DNA of 64,000 nucleotides from Pedobacter yulinensis (GTDB lineage Bacteria > Bacteroidota > Bacteroidia > Sphingobacteriales > Sphingobacteriaceae), in assembly GCF_003029735.1 (NCBI RefSeq), contig NZ_KZ686268.1, positions 744,001 to 808,000 on the forward strand. Reading direction: 5' to 3'. Position numbers and translations under genes: made by a program. Within the stretch, counting starts at the first letter, position 1; each line of letters starts with the position of its first letter. The notes beneath the pieces were generated by a model. It was not told the DNA's origin. It was given only the letters and a program-made list of their open reading frames with translations, and made no database searches. Below are positions 18,414 to 27,978 of this stretch, piece by piece.

Positions 18414-19196
18414 ATGGAATTTTTGAGCACGCCCGAAGCCTGGATCTCACTCGTCACGTTAACGGTACTTGAGATTGTTCTCGGCATCGACAACATTGTT
18501 TTTATTTCCATCCTGACCGGAAAACTGCCGCAGGAGCAACAGAAAAAGGCCCGCCAGCTCGGTCTTGGACTGGCTATGCTGACCCGCGTACTGCTTTTGT
18601 TTTCCCTGAGCTGGATCATGCGTCTTACTACGCCGCTCTTCAATATCGGCGATTGGATCGGCATCAACAGCGCCGAATGGCTTGAAAAACTCGCCGTGTC
18701 CGGGCGCGATCTGATCCTCATTCTGGGCGGGCTGTTCCTTATCTATAAAAGCACTCATGAAATTCACAATAAGCTGGAAGGTGATGAGGAAGGCGGAACC
18801 AGCACCAAGGTTCATTCCTTTGCCGGCATTATTTTTCAGATTCTTATCCTGGATGTTGTGTTTTCGCTCGATTCGGTGATCACCGCGATCGGCATGGCCG
18901 ACCACATTGAGATCATGATCGCGGCTGTTATCATTGCAGTCATCATCATGATGATCTCTGCAGCCTCCATCAGCAATTTTGTAAACAAGCACCCGACGGT
19001 AAAAATGCTTGCGCTTTCTTTTCTCCTGCTCATCGGGGTTTCTCTATTGGCAGAAGGCTTTGACCAGCACATTCCTAAGGGGTATGTTTATTTTGCCATG
19101 GCCTTTTCCGTACTGGTCGAGTTGCTTAATCTGCGCATGAAAAAAGCTTCGGGCAAAAAACCGGTCAAACTGCGCAATTCGCCGCCTGCTTCCTAA
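18414..19196 (+). CDS. TerC family integral membrane protein
   Basis: The 260-residue protein has seven or eight transmembrane helices with the TerC signatures EIVLGIDNIVFISI near the N-terminus and ILDVVFSLDSVITAIG in the middle. The paired acidic residues in those helices are characteristic and probably bind a metal ion. Members have been implicated in tellurite resistance and, more recently, in manganese export or loading of exoenzymes; the exact role here is not shown. It may be co-transcribed with the next gene, which starts 2 bp later. Confidence 0.92.
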   Translation: MEFLSTPEAWISLVTLTVLEIVLGIDNIVFISILTGKLPQEQQKKARQLGLGLAMLTRVLLLFSLSWIMRLTTPLFNIGDWIGINSAEWLEKLAVSGRDLILILGGLFLIYKSTHEIHNKLEGDEEGGTSTKVHSFAGIIFQILILDVVFSLDSVITAIGMADHIEIMIAAVIIAVIIMMISAASISNFVNKHPTVKMLALSFLLLIGVSLLAEGFDQHIPKGYVYFAMAFSVLVELLNLRMKKASGKKPVKLRNSPPAS

Positions 19197-19198
19197 CC

Positions 19199-19846
19199 AT
19201 GCCAGCCCAATCCCGCTCGCAATCATTTTTTATCTGGACGGGATTTGCCGTGGCCCTGTTTTCTGTGGTGGTTCAGCTTTACCTGCAGGCAGTCGGGGGC
19301 GGGCTTTCGTTTTTTAATACGCTCGCTAATTTTCTGAGCTATTTTACCATTTTGACCAATCTCCTGGCCCTGGTGTGTTACGCAGCGCTGCTGTTTGGCC
19401 ATGATGGTCAGGTCTCTGCCTTTTTCGAACGGCCGGTCACGCAAACGGCCATCATGGTGAACATGGTTATTGTAGGCCTCATATACAACGTGGTGCTCAG
19501 ACAACTTTGGGCGCCCAGTGGCATACAGCGCCTGGTCGACGAAATGCTGCATGCATTCAATCCATTTTGGTTCCTGCTTTTGTGGCTCCTGTTTACGCCA
19601 AAAAGGCGGATACGCCTGGCACCCTTGCTTGTATGGCTGGCCTATCCGGCAGCTTACCTTGTGTATACATTGCTTCGCGGTATGTATACGGGCTGGTATC
19701 CTTATCCATTCGTCAATGTTGCTGAGCTGGGCCTTCAAAAAGTATTGCTGAACAGCCTGGGCATTACGGGTCTTTTTGTGGTGTTCCTGCTCCTGGCTGT
19801 TGGCCTTGCACGGGCCTTTACCGCCGGGAAAAAAGGGCGGATCTAA
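19199..19846 (+). CDS. Pr6Pr family membrane protein
   Basis: A 215-residue protein with six hydrophobic segments. The pattern NTLANFLSYFTILTNLLALVC, the centre MLHAFNPFWFLLLWLLF and the conserved WYPYPFVNV near the C-terminus match the Pr6Pr (FAR-17a/AIG1-like) membrane family, whose function is unknown. It starts 2 bp after TerC and overlaps the convergent bestrophin gene by 4 bp. Confidence 0.82.
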   Translation: MPAQSRSQSFFIWTGFAVALFSVVVQLYLQAVGGGLSFFNTLANFLSYFTILTNLLALVCYAALLFGHDGQVSAFFERPVTQTAIMVNMVIVGLIYNVVLRQLWAPSGIQRLVDEMLHAFNPFWFLLLWLLFTPKRRIRLAPLLVWLAYPAAYLVYTLLRGMYTGWYPYPFVNVAELGLQKVLLNSLGITGLFVVFLLLAVGLARAFTAGKKGRI

Positions 19847-20736
19847 AGGATGTATTCTTCATTGATCGGCTTCACGGGTGCAGGCACGTTTTCCTCGCCG
19901 AGCATCTGCAGCAGGTTGATCTCGATTGTACGGGTGATTGAATTTAAGGGGATCGATGCCGAATTGTTTTCAAAAGGATTAACCAGGCTCATGCCGTTGA
20001 TCTGCGTTGATACGAACACGAAACCAATGATCCAACCCATAAAAATTGACCATACCCCCATAGACTGGCTGATCACCAGGGTAAACGACACGACGAACAG
20101 CCAGATGAAGACTTTGGTCAGGTAACTGTATGTGGTTGGAAACACTGTGTTTTTGATGCGTTCAGACATGCCCATCCCGTCTGTAAAACGAACCAGCATT
20201 TCATTCAGTTCAATAAACCTGAAGCTGTCTATAGACTTGTTTCGTGCAAGTGTTTGCAGGTCGCGCGACTGCAGGGCCAGGATGGCATTGTGCAGGTTGG
20301 TATGCGAGCTGATGGCTGTTTCATCTTCGGCTGTCAGGTACTCGGCCCTGAAGTTATGGGTTTCGCCGCGAAGCGACGCTTTAAGCGCATACAGAAAACC
20401 GATGTGCCGAAAAACCATCGTTCTGGCCAGCTGTACATCAGTAGGGTCTACATAGTGGATGAGGCCCCTTGCCCAGGAGCGGGAGTCATTAACCAGTCCA
20501 CCCCAGACTTTCCGCGCCTCCCACCAGCGGTCATAGGCCTGGTTGTTGTTAAAACCGATGAAGAAGGCGATCGCTGTACCCAGCACAGTTGGTATGATAG
20601 CGGGGATGTCAAGGTGGTGAGCAATTAGAAACTCGCGGATCAGGTATGCGGCCACACAGGAAACGATCATAATAAGGTCGACCTGCCAGGTATTGCGTAA
20701 AATTCTGGATAAACGGATGTTCTGAACGAGAAGCAT
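19843..20736 (-). CDS. Bestrophin family (UPF0187) ion channel protein
   Basis: The 297-residue protein has the bacterial bestrophin layout: N-terminal helices around residues 20-65, FFIGFNNNQAYDRWWEARKVWGG near 57-80, and a second pair of helices near 205-245. YDRWWEAR is a family hallmark. Prokaryotic members form pentameric cation-selective channels. A 129-bp divergent region separates it from the MFS transporter gene. Confidence 0.9.
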   Translation of the reverse strand: MLLVQNIRLSRILRNTWQVDLIMIVSCVAAYLIREFLIAHHLDIPAIIPTVLGTAIAFFIGFNNNQAYDRWWEARKVWGGLVNDSRSWARGLIHYVDPTDVQLARTMVFRHIGFLYALKASLRGETHNFRAEYLTAEDETAISSHTNLHNAILALQSRDLQTLARNKSIDSFRFIELNEMLVRFTDGMGMSERIKNTVFPTTYSYLTKVFIWLFVVSFTLVISQSMGVWSIFMGWIIGFVFVSTQINGMSLVNPFENNSASIPLNSITRTIEINLLQMLGEENVPAPVKPINEEYIL

Positions 20737-20865
20737 TTTATCTGATTAAAACTGAACTACAAATTTTCTGCTGTGAATGTTTGCTGTCGGGGCTTTTTTT
20801 AAAGCACGACCAATTAGGCGATCCCGAAAAAAAAGATATCTTTAGCAACACCAAATTAAATCTTT

Positions 20866-22392
20866 ATGAGTAAATCACTGCCGCAAAGCAGCATTTTGCG
20901 GGTAATCGGGGCCTCGTCGCTGGGTACGCTGATCGAATGGTACGACTTTTACATCTTCGGTAGCCTGGCTACCATTATCGGTAGCCAGCTTTTCCCGGAA
21001 GATGCGGGCGCTTCGGCACTGATTAACACACTGGCCATTTTTGCGGCAGGTTTTATTGTCAGGCCGTTTGGTGCGCTTGTCTTCGGCCGACTTGGCGATC
21101 TGATCGGGCGCAAACACACTTTTCTGCTTACGCTGGTACTAATGGGCGGTTCGACCTTCCTGATCGGGCTGATCCCTTCTTATAAAAGCATCGGTTATGC
21201 AGCGCCAATCCTGGTATTGATTCTCAGGCTTGTTCAGGGCCTGGCGCTGGGGGGTGAGTACGGCGGTGCCGCAACTTACGTGGCCGAACATGCCCCTTCC
21301 GGTAAGCGCGGCTTTTTTACCAGCTGGATCCAGACAACAGCTACGCTCGGTTTATTTCTTTCGCTGGGTGTGATCGTTATCAGCAAAAACATGATCGGCT
21401 CCGGCGCATTTGCCGATTGGGGATGGCGCATTCCTTTTCTTTTGTCGATCCTGCTTGTAGGGGTTTCGGTATACATCCGGCTGCGTATGCACGAATCTCC
21501 GCTCTTCAGCAAACTGAAAGCAGAGGGTAAGGTAGCTGCAAACCCGCTAAAAGAAAGCTTTAGCAAAAAAACGAACTTCAAAATGGTGCTGCTGGCGCTT
21601 TTTGGCGCAACAATGGGTCAGGGGGTTATCTGGTACACGGGACAATTTTATGCCCAGTCTTTCCTGGAAAACACCTGCAAACTGGACTTTAATGTTTCGC
21701 GCTATATCCTCCTTTGGGCCATTGCTTTTGCCACGCCGTTTTTCGTTGTTTTTGGTGCGCTGAGCGACCGTTTCGGCCGGAAATGGATCATGCTGCTCGG
21801 TATGCTCGGCGGTATACTTCTTTACCGGCCCATTTACCAGCAATTTTTAGATGATACCGATGTGACGACCGTATCCAATTCTCAGGTGCTCGAAGTATCT
21901 GAGCCGCAAACCGAGATAAAACCGCTCGGCAATTCACAACAGAGCCTGCGCATGCGTAAACAGGTTTACCACCTGGCATCGGGAATGACTTATCTGAAGA
22001 CCGAGACCGATACGCTGAAAGGCGGCCAAAGTATCTCGGCTGCGCAGGCGGTGTCTTATAGCGACAAAACCCTGCCTGACGGGGTATTCTGGAAATTTGT
22101 CGGACTGATAACCCTGCAGGTTCTGTTCGTGACCATGGTGTACGGGCCGATCGCAGCTTTCCTGGTCGAGTTGTTCCCGACCCGCATCCGGTACACGTCA
22201 ATGTCACTGCCTTACCACATTGGGAACGGTGTGTTCGGCGGGCTGGTGCCCTTTATTGCTACCCTCATCGCAAGCTTTCCAGGGGCTACACCACTTTCGG
22301 GCCTCTGGTACCCTATTGGTATTGCTGCGCTGAGTTTCGTGATTGGCGCAGTTTACCTGAACAACAGGCAGGAAGAAAATGTAAATGATTAA
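20866..22392 (+). CDS. MFS transporter, metabolite:H+ symporter (MHS) family
   Basis: The 508-residue permease has twelve predicted membrane segments and the MHS motif GTLIEWYDFYIFG near the N-terminus, GRLGDLIGRK in loop 2-3 and GGEYGGAATYVAEH in helix 4. A non-hydrophobic insert of about 85 residues (roughly 335-415) sits in the second half and is not found in classical ProP or ShiA. Members carry carboxylates, betaines or shikimate; substrate is unknown. A short membrane protein gene follows after 9 bp and is likely its partner. Confidence 0.9.
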   Translation: MSKSLPQSSILRVIGASSLGTLIEWYDFYIFGSLATIIGSQLFPEDAGASALINTLAIFAAGFIVRPFGALVFGRLGDLIGRKHTFLLTLVLMGGSTFLIGLIPSYKSIGYAAPILVLILRLVQGLALGGEYGGAATYVAEHAPSGKRGFFTSWIQTTATLGLFLSLGVIVISKNMIGSGAFADWGWRIPFLLSILLVGVSVYIRLRMHESPLFSKLKAEGKVAANPLKESFSKKTNFKMVLLALFGATMGQGVIWYTGQFYAQSFLENTCKLDFNVSRYILLWAIAFATPFFVVFGALSDRFGRKWIMLLGMLGGILLYRPIYQQFLDDTDVTTVSNSQVLEVSEPQTEIKPLGNSQQSLRMRKQVYHLASGMTYLKTETDTLKGGQSISAAQAVSYSDKTLPDGVFWKFVGLITLQVLFVTMVYGPIAAFLVELFPTRIRYTSMSLPYHIGNGVFGGLVPFIATLIASFPGATPLSGLWYPIGIAALSFVIGAVYLNNRQEENVND

Positions 22393-22401
22393 CTGGAAAA
22401 A

Positions 22402-22656
22402 ATGAATCAGCTTAAAAAATTACTCGGTCTTGTATGGATGGCCCTGGGGCCGGCTGCGATTATTTTTCTGGCCGGACAGGCCTATGAAAAGACCAGCCTG
22501 GCGGCCGAAGGTTCGGAACGTACCAATACCGCACTGCAGTGGGGCATTATCCTGTTTATCTTTATCCCGATCTGTGCCGGACTGGTTATTTTCGGATACT
22601 ATGCCGTTAAAGGAGCGTACGACCGCCTGCCTGCAGATTCAGGCGAAGCGTCTTAA
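22402..22656 (+). CDS. Small two-helix membrane protein linked to the MHS transporter
   Basis: An 84-residue protein with two transmembrane helices (about 7-25 and 45-68) joined by a short polar loop with EKTSLAAEGSERT. Such small proteins often follow MHS transporters in Bacteroidota; I recall a DUF assignment but cannot confirm it. Its end overlaps the convergent methyltransferase gene by 4 bp. A role as an accessory subunit is inferred from position only. Confidence 0.75.
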   Translation: MNQLKKLLGLVWMALGPAAIIFLAGQAYEKTSLAAEGSERTNTALQWGIILFIFIPICAGLVIFGYYAVKGAYDRLPADSGEAS

Positions 22657-23837
22657 AGCACGCGGACCAGCAGGCCTTTCAGGTATTCGCCTTCGGGGAA
22701 AGATAAACGCACAGGATGGTCTTCCGGCTGTGTAAACTGCCTGATCACCTGCACCTCTTTGCCTGCGTCTAACGCGGCCCAGGCAATGATTTGCTTAAAC
22801 GTTTCGAGGTCTACCGCACCCGAGCAGGAAAAGGTGGCCAGCAGGCCGCCCTTGTTCAAAAGGAGCATGCCCAGGCGGTTTAGGTCTTTATAGGCCCTGG
22901 CCGCGCGGTCAAGTGCCGACCGCGATGGCGCATATTTTGGCGGATCCAGCACGATGACATCAAAAGTTCGTCCTGCATCGCGAAAGGCGCGCAATTGTTT
23001 GTTCACATCAGACTGGATCGGCTCCGTTTTTGAAAGATCAAAAGCATTGAGCGCGGTGTTTTGCTTCAGCGTCTCAATGGCAAGGCTGGAACTGTCTACA
23101 CTGGTTACATGCGCAGCGCCCTGCAGCAGCGCATTCAGGCTGAATCCGCCGCTGTAAGAAAAGCAGTCAAGAACGGTTTTGTCTTTGGCATATCCCGCCA
23201 GCAGCATGCGGTTTTCTCTTTGATCGCAGTAAAATCCTGATTTTTGGCCTTCGGCAATGTTGACATGATAGCCAATGCCATTTTCCTTGATCAGCAGAAA
23301 CTCGGGCGGTTGCTCGCCCCAAAGCGAGCCCGAACTGGGTTCCAGTCCCTCGTGTGCCCGGGCTGCAGCGTCGCTTTTGTCGAAAATCCCTTTCGGTTGC
23401 AGTTCCCGAACCAGGGATGCAATCAGCAGGTCTTTATAACGTTCCATGCCAGCACTCAGAATCTGGAGCGATAGGAAGTCGCCGTATTTGTCTGCAATCA
23501 GGCCGGGTAAAAAATCAGCTTCACTGAAAATGATGCGGCAGGTGTCGGTGCCGCTGCCGAGCAGGCTGCGGCGGGAAGAAACGGCCTGCGCAATGCGGGC
23601 GGTAAACCAGGCTTCATCGATAAGCTTCTCTTCATCCCATTCCATGAGGCGAACCGCAATGCGCGAATTGCCATTAAAAAAGCCGTAGCCGAGAAATTCC
23701 TGATCAAAAGCGAGCAGCCTGACCACATCGCCATTTCCGGGTTTGCCCTTAATTTGCGCAACCGCTCCCGAGAATACCCATGGATGCCGTTGAATAGCGG
23801 CTTTTTCCTTGCCTTTTTTCAGTATGATCTCTACCAT
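22653..23837 (-). CDS. RlmI-type 23S rRNA (cytosine-C5) methyltransferase
   Basis: The 394-residue protein has an N-terminal PUA domain (1-75), a linking domain and a C-terminal Rossmann methyltransferase with VLDCFSYSGGFSLNAL (SAM site) and VLDPPKYAPSR (catalytic loop near residue 295). A late Cys in ATFSCSG is in the family's usual place. It probably methylates a cytosine in 23S rRNA. A TACCTTTG box on the minus strand (plus positions 23842-23849) is just upstream. Whether the target is the RlmI or RlmK-like site is not determined. Confidence 0.88.
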   Translation of the reverse strand: MVEIILKKGKEKAAIQRHPWVFSGAVAQIKGKPGNGDVVRLLAFDQEFLGYGFFNGNSRIAVRLMEWDEEKLIDEAWFTARIAQAVSSRRSLLGSGTDTCRIIFSEADFLPGLIADKYGDFLSLQILSAGMERYKDLLIASLVRELQPKGIFDKSDAAARAHEGLEPSSGSLWGEQPPEFLLIKENGIGYHVNIAEGQKSGFYCDQRENRMLLAGYAKDKTVLDCFSYSGGFSLNALLQGAAHVTSVDSSSLAIETLKQNTALNAFDLSKTEPIQSDVNKQLRAFRDAGRTFDVIVLDPPKYAPSRSALDRAARAYKDLNRLGMLLLNKGGLLATFSCSGAVDLETFKQIIAWAALDAGKEVQVIRQFTQPEDHPVRLSFPEGEYLKGLLVRVL

Positions 23838-23910
23838 TTGGCAAAGGTAAATAAAAAAACAGGACGATGTTTCGGGGCATAAATGCTAAGTTTGAACCAC
23901 AACAAAGCAT

Positions 23911-24246
23911 ATGGAACAGATTACCTGGAGTGATTTTGAAAAGGTAGAACTGAGGGCCGGGACCGTGCTGGAAGTGCTTGCATTTCCTGAAGCAAATAAA
24001 CCTGCCTATAAACTGCGTGTCGATTTCGGGCCGCTTGGGATAAAAACCAGCAGCGCACAGATCACCGCAATTTACCAGCCCGAAGAGCTGCTGGGCCGGC
24101 AAATCGTAGGCGTGGTAAATTTCCCGAAAAAACAGATCGGTAAGTTTTTTTCCGAATTTCTGGTAACCGGGTTTGAGGATGAAACGGGGGCGATCGTACT
24201 GACCACAGTTGAGCGCCCGGTGCCGAATGGAAGCCGCCTAAAATAA
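23911..24246 (+). CDS. csaA: CsaA-type tRNA-binding OB-fold protein
   Basis: This 111-residue protein is a single tRNA-binding (EMAP II/Trbp111-like) OB-fold domain. The features are [15 protein letters not shown], the core [20 protein letters not shown] and [23 protein letters not shown]. Length agrees with CsaA, a homodimer reported as a secretion-related chaperone that binds tRNA. A TAAGTTTG box at 23887-23894 is a candidate -7 element. tadA begins 5 bp after its stop. Confidence 0.92.
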   Translation: MEQITWSDFEKVELRAGTVLEVLAFPEANKPAYKLRVDFGPLGIKTSSAQITAIYQPEELLGRQIVGVVNFPKKQIGKFFSEFLVTGFEDETGAIVLTTVERPVPNGSRLK

Positions 24247-24251
24247 CGCAG

Positions 24252-24725
24252 ATGAGTTTTTTTAATTTCGAAGATGAGCAGCCGCAGCCGCAGCAGGATG
24301 AATTTTACATGGGCCAGGCCCTTCGTGAGGCAGAGCTTGCGTTCGGTCTGGACGAAATCCCGATCGGGGCAATCGTAGTCTGCCGCAACCGGATCGTAGG
24401 CCGGGGCCATAACCTGACCGAGCGCCTCAATGATGTAACCGCACACGCCGAAATGCAGGCCTTTACGGCAGCAGCGCAGACCCTTGGGGGCAAATACCTC
24501 AAAGATTGCACACTTTATGTTACCATCGAGCCATGTGTCATGTGCGCAGGCGCCAGCTACTGGATGCAGATCGGGCGGATCGTTTATGGAGCAAGGGAGG
24601 AAAAACGCGGTTTTTTGTCAAAAAGTACGTCAATCCTGCATCCGAAAACCAAACTGGATGGCGGCGTCCGCGCTGCTGAATGTGCCGCCCTGATGAAGCG
24701 CTTCTTTGCACAAAAGCGGGACTAA
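24252..24725 (+). CDS. tadA: tRNA-specific adenosine deaminase (nucleoside deaminase family)
   Basis: The 157-residue zinc deaminase has HAEMQAF (zinc His and catalytic Glu) near residue 63 and PCVMCAGA with the two zinc Cys. It converts the wobble adenosine of tRNA-Arg (ACG) to inosine. The short Gln/Pro-rich start DEQPQPQQDEFYM is common in Bacteroidota relatives. It is probably co-transcribed with csaA. A guanine deaminase role is less likely from the motif spacing. Confidence 0.88.
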   Translation: MSFFNFEDEQPQPQQDEFYMGQALREAELAFGLDEIPIGAIVVCRNRIVGRGHNLTERLNDVTAHAEMQAFTAAAQTLGGKYLKDCTLYVTIEPCVMCAGASYWMQIGRIVYGAREEKRGFLSKSTSILHPKTKLDGGVRAAECAALMKRFFAQKRD

Positions 24726-24737
24726 CATGACATAGCA

Positions 24738-24771
24738 TTGAACAAAACTCTGGCCCGGAATGTTATATTTG
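24738..24771 (+). promoter_or_regulatory. Candidate promoter of sodA
   Basis: TATATTTG (24764-24771) fits the -7 box TAnnTTTG. A TTG at 24738-24740 lies 23 bp upstream, slightly far for the -33 box. Confidence 0.55.
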
Positions 24772-24805
24772 TTCAGAAATTTTTTAAATCCTAAAAATAA
24801 CTCAT

Positions 24806-25414
24806 ATGGCTTTTGAATTACCTGCGTTACCGTACGCAACAGATGCACTCGAACCACATATCGATAAAGCAACCATGGAAATTCACCATGGCAAACACCA
24901 CCAGGCTTATGTAACCAACCTGAACAAGGCGTTGGAAGGCAAGCCTGAGGCAAATTCGAGCATTGAAGATATCATCAAAAACATTTCGCAACACCCGGCT
25001 GCAGTTCGCAACAACGGCGGCGGGCACTATAACCACTCCCTGTTCTGGAACATTCTGGGCCCGAACAAAGGCGGCGCACCAAGCGGCGACCTGGCAAAAG
25101 CGATCGACGACGCGTTCGGTTCTTTCGATGCGCTCAAAACAAAAATCTCTGAGGCCGGTGCAACCCGTTTCGGATCAGGATGGGCCTGGCTGTCTGTTGG
25201 TGCAGATAAAAAGCTGGTTGTTTCATCTACGCCTAACCAGGACAATCCCCTCATGGATGTTGCCGAGGTAAAAGGTACGCCAATTCTGGGTATCGACGTC
25301 TGGGAGCATGCCTATTACCTAAAGTACCAGAACAAACGCCCGGACTACCTGGCTGCCGTCTGGAACGTGATTAACTGGGATGCTGTTGCAGAACTTTATA
25401 AGAAAGCATTGTAA
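24806..25414 (+). CDS. sodA: Superoxide dismutase, Mn-type (Fe/Mn family)
   Basis: The 202-residue enzyme converts superoxide to peroxide and oxygen. Metal ligands are seen in [18 protein letters not shown] and [11 protein letters not shown]. The sequence [13 protein letters not shown] and the Gln in [10 protein letters not shown] match the Mn or cambialistic group rather than Fe-specific forms. There is no signal peptide, so it is cytoplasmic. It has its own promoter and terminator, and oxyR lies about 0.6 kb downstream on the other strand. Confidence 0.95.
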   Translation: MAFELPALPYATDALEPHIDKATMEIHHGKHHQAYVTNLNKALEGKPEANSSIEDIIKNISQHPAAVRNNGGGHYNHSLFWNILGPNKGGAPSGDLAKAIDDAFGSFDALKTKISEAGATRFGSGWAWLSVGADKKLVVSSTPNQDNPLMDVAEVKGTPILGIDVWEHAYYLKYQNKRPDYLAAVWNVINWDAVAELYKKAL

Positions 25415-25439
25415 TCAAATCCTTTTCCAAGATTTATTC

Positions 25440-25472
25440 AGCCCTGCAGCCAGCTGCGGGGCTTCTTGTTTT
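25440..25472 (+). terminator. Intrinsic terminator after sodA
   Basis: A 10-bp stem AGCCCTGCAG and CTGCGGGGCT (one G-T pair) with a CCAG loop is followed by TCTTGTTTT. Confidence 0.85.
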
Positions 25473-25550
25473 CAGAGTTTTGCGTTTCGCGGCTGTATAC
25501 CTATCTTAGCAAAGAATTGACAGCTGCGTTGCCGCTGCTGCGTTAGATGA

Positions 25551-25994
25551 TTGAAAATGAAGAAGATCTTATTCCTGTTTTTATTGCTTGCTGCCGTTTC
25601 GGGCAGCCTTAGTGCACAGCAGCCACCCAAGATGCCGACCGCAGAGGAGATAGCCAAAAAGAACATGGATGACCTGGAAAAAAAACTGAAGCTCAATCCG
25701 ACTCAGAAAACAGTCATTTCAACCTATGTATTGGGGCAGGCACGTGATGAACAGTCGCTCATGAAAATGCAGCAAAGCGGGGCGACCCGCGAAATGCTCA
25801 TGGACCGCTACTACAAAATCCAGGAAGATGCAGGCCGCAACATCAAAGCCGTGTTGAAACCAGAACAGCAGAAACTCTACGACCTTTGGGTACTGGAGAA
25901 ACGCAGCGGTCCCGAAAAAAAGAAAAAGAAGGGCAAAAAAGCCGAGGAAGAAGAAGAATCAGTCGAAGGTGTCGAAGCCCTGAAACTGCAATAG
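25551..25994 (+). CDS. Secreted Spy/CpxP-like small protein of unknown role
   Basis: The 147-residue protein has a signal peptide (residues 1-23, ending SLSAQ) and then a helical region with KLNPTQKTVISTYVLGQARDEQS and LKPEQQKLYDLWVLEK. This resembles the LTxxQ repeats of Spy/CpxP periplasmic chaperone-like proteins, though the match is loose. The C-terminus is a Lys/Glu-rich tail (KKKKKGKKAEEEEE). ATG 25551 and ATG 25557 are both possible. It ends 1 bp before the convergent oxyR. Confidence 0.72.
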   Translation: MKMKKILFLFLLLAAVSGSLSAQQPPKMPTAEEIAKKNMDDLEKKLKLNPTQKTVISTYVLGQARDEQSLMKMQQSGATREMLMDRYYKIQEDAGRNIKAVLKPEQQKLYDLWVLEKRSGPEKKKKKGKKAEEEEESVEGVEALKLQ

Positions 25995-25995
25995 G

Positions 25996-26928
25996 TCAGA
26001 TTGCGACAATCTCTTTTTTCTTTTTGCTGCGCATTTCTTTCGGAACGGCATTCACGATTTCTTCTTTCAGCGCCTGAAGCATCCGTTTTTTGATGAAATT
26101 CTTGTGGGTAACCAGGCTCATTTCACGCACCGGTTCCGGGCTTTTGAAATGCCTGATCTTGCTCAGTTGTTTCGTGCCCAGGTCTGCAAGAGCCAGCTCA
26201 GGAAGCAGGGTTGCACCATCATTCAGGTCAACCATCCTGATCAGCGTTTCCACGCTTCCGGTGTTGTACTCCAATCCCTGCAAACGGCTGTTTTTTGTGG
26301 TCCGGCAAATGTTTAAAACCTGCTCGCGCATACAGTGTCCTTCGTTCAGGAGCCAGATGTTTTCCTGTTGAAGGTCATCGGGGTCGAGTGTCTTTTTCTT
26401 GTACAGTTTGCTGTTCTTGCTGATATAGCTGACAAAGTTTTCATAAAAAACCGGGTATTCCAGGATATTTGGGTCAGACAGCGGTGTAGCCAGGATGCCG
26501 CAATCCAGTACCCCCGTTTTCAGGTGATGCACAATATCTTCGGTGGTGTATTCCCAGATGAGCAGTTTCAGGGCCGGGAATTTTTTCATCATGGCCGAGA
26601 TGACACCTGGTAGCAGGTAAGGCGCAACGGTTGGAATTACACCCAGTTTAAGTTCCCCGCTTATTTCCTGCTGCTGGCTGTTAATGATCTCCCTGATTTT
26701 TCCGCTCTCCTGCAAAACAATGCGTGCCTGTTCGAGTACCTGGACACCGATCTCAGTAGGAGTAACCGGTTGTTTACTGCGGTCAAAAATTTTCACATTC
26801 AGCATCTCTTCCAGTTTTTGCACCTGCATACTGAGCGTAGGCTGGGTAACAAAACATTTTTCTGCGGCAACGACGAAACTGCGGTACGTATCAACCGCAA
26901 CGGCATATTCAAGCTGGACAAGTGTCAT
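25996..26928 (-). CDS. oxyR: OxyR-type peroxide-sensing LysR regulator
   Basis: The 310-residue protein has an N-terminal LysR helix-turn-helix (residues 1-60, with CFVTQPTLSMQVQKLEEML) and a LysR effector domain. The peroxide-sensing pair is present as C199 in NEGHCMREQ and C208 in LNICR, the same numbers as E. coli OxyR. On oxidation the two form a disulfide that turns on catalase, peroxidase and iron-storage genes. A well-placed promoter lies upstream. The nearby sodA fits an oxidative stress setting. Confidence 0.93.
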   Translation of the reverse strand: MTLVQLEYAVAVDTYRSFVVAAEKCFVTQPTLSMQVQKLEEMLNVKIFDRSKQPVTPTEIGVQVLEQARIVLQESGKIREIINSQQQEISGELKLGVIPTVAPYLLPGVISAMMKKFPALKLLIWEYTTEDIVHHLKTGVLDCGILATPLSDPNILEYPVFYENFVSYISKNSKLYKKKTLDPDDLQQENIWLLNEGHCMREQVLNICRTTKNSRLQGLEYNTGSVETLIRMVDLNDGATLLPELALADLGTKQLSKIRHFKSPEPVREMSLVTHKNFIKKRMLQALKEEIVNAVPKEMRSKKKKEIVAI

Positions 26929-26952
26929 ATAAAAAATTTCTATGATGTTCTA

Positions 26953-26981
26953 CAAATGTATCAATAAAATCTTTACAACAA
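26953..26981 (-). promoter_or_regulatory. Candidate promoter of oxyR
   Basis: On the minus strand TTG (26979-26981) is followed after 18 bp by TACATTTG (26953-26960), a good Bacteroidota -33/-7 pair ahead of the oxyR start. Confidence 0.65.
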
Positions 26982-26991
26982 TTTTGTCCAT

Positions 26992-27018
26992 AAAAAAACC
27001 CGGGTTGTTATGCCCGGG
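26992..27018 (-). terminator. Intrinsic terminator after fcl
   Basis: On the minus strand the hairpin CCCGGG-CATAACAA-CCCGGG is followed by seven T residues, 22 bp after the fcl stop. Confidence 0.85.
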
Positions 27019-27039
27019 CCGGTGTTCGTTTACGGAGAG

Positions 27040-27978
27040 TTAGAACTGACTGCCGTTCTTGCTCAGGAAATCTTCGTATGCAAGTTTGATGCCTTCAGGC
27101 AGTTCGACACGGTGTTTCCATCCCTGTGCATGAAGTTTCGAGACATCCATCAGTTTTCTCGGCGTTCCGTCAGGCTTGGTCTCATCAAATGCCAGTTCAC
27201 CTTCAAAGCCGACAATGTCTTTGATCAGGAGGGCCAGTTCCTTAATGCTCAGGTCTTCACCGGTTCCGATGTTGATCAGGTTTGGTTCGTTGTAAGTCTG
27301 CATTAGGTAAAAACACGCGTCGGCCAGGTCGTCTGCAAATAAAAATTCGCGTTTTGGTGATCCTGTTCCCCAGATGGTCACTGTTTTATCGCCATTGTTT
27401 TTTGCTTCGTGAAATTTCCTGATCAGGGCAGGAAGTACATGCGAGTTCTGTGGATGGTAGTTATCGTTATAACCGTACAGATTGGTAGGCATGACCGATA
27501 TAAAATTGCAGCCGTACTGATCGCGGTAGGCATCGCACATTTTTATGCCGGCAATTTTTGCTATGGCATAGGGTTCGTTTGTCTGCTCCAGCAGGCCGGT
27601 CAGTAAATAGTCTTCCTTCAGCGGCTGCGGAGCCATTTTGGGGTAAATGCAGCTGGAGCCCAGAAACATCAGTTTCTTTACGCCATTCAGGTACGACTGG
27701 TGAATGACATTATTCTGGATGGCCAGGTTTTCATACAAAAAATCAGCCCGGTACGTGTTGTTGGCAACGATGCCGCCAACCTTTGCGGCTGCAAGGAACA
27801 CATAATCGGGTTTTTCAGTTTCAAAAAAGGCGGCAACAGCAGACTGGCTGCGCAAATCCAATTCGGCCGAAGTGCGAACAATGAGGTTCGTAAAGCCTTC
27901 TTTTTCCAGTTTTCTGTAAATGGCTGAGCCGACCATGCCGCGGTGCCCGGCTATAAATATTTTCGCGTTCTGTTCCAA
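27040..27978 (-). CDS. fcl: GDP-L-fucose synthase
   Basis: The 312-residue short-chain dehydrogenase-type enzyme turns GDP-4-keto-6-deoxy-mannose into GDP-L-fucose. It has the NADP site [14 protein letters not shown] at the N-terminus, the Ser site LGSSCIYPK and the catalytic [10 protein letters not shown] (YxxxK). [27 protein letters not shown] is a strong family signature. No GDP-mannose 4,6-dehydratase is adjacent, so the partner gene must be elsewhere. It is a single gene with its own terminator. Confidence 0.95.
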   Translation of the reverse strand: MEQNAKIFIAGHRGMVGSAIYRKLEKEGFTNLIVRTSAELDLRSQSAVAAFFETEKPDYVFLAAAKVGGIVANNTYRADFLYENLAIQNNVIHQSYLNGVKKLMFLGSSCIYPKMAPQPLKEDYLLTGLLEQTNEPYAIAKIAGIKMCDAYRDQYGCNFISVMPTNLYGYNDNYHPQNSHVLPALIRKFHEAKNNGDKTVTIWGTGSPKREFLFADDLADACFYLMQTYNEPNLINIGTGEDLSIKELALLIKDIVGFEGELAFDETKPDGTPRKLMDVSKLHAQGWKHRVELPEGIKLAYEDFLSKNGSQF

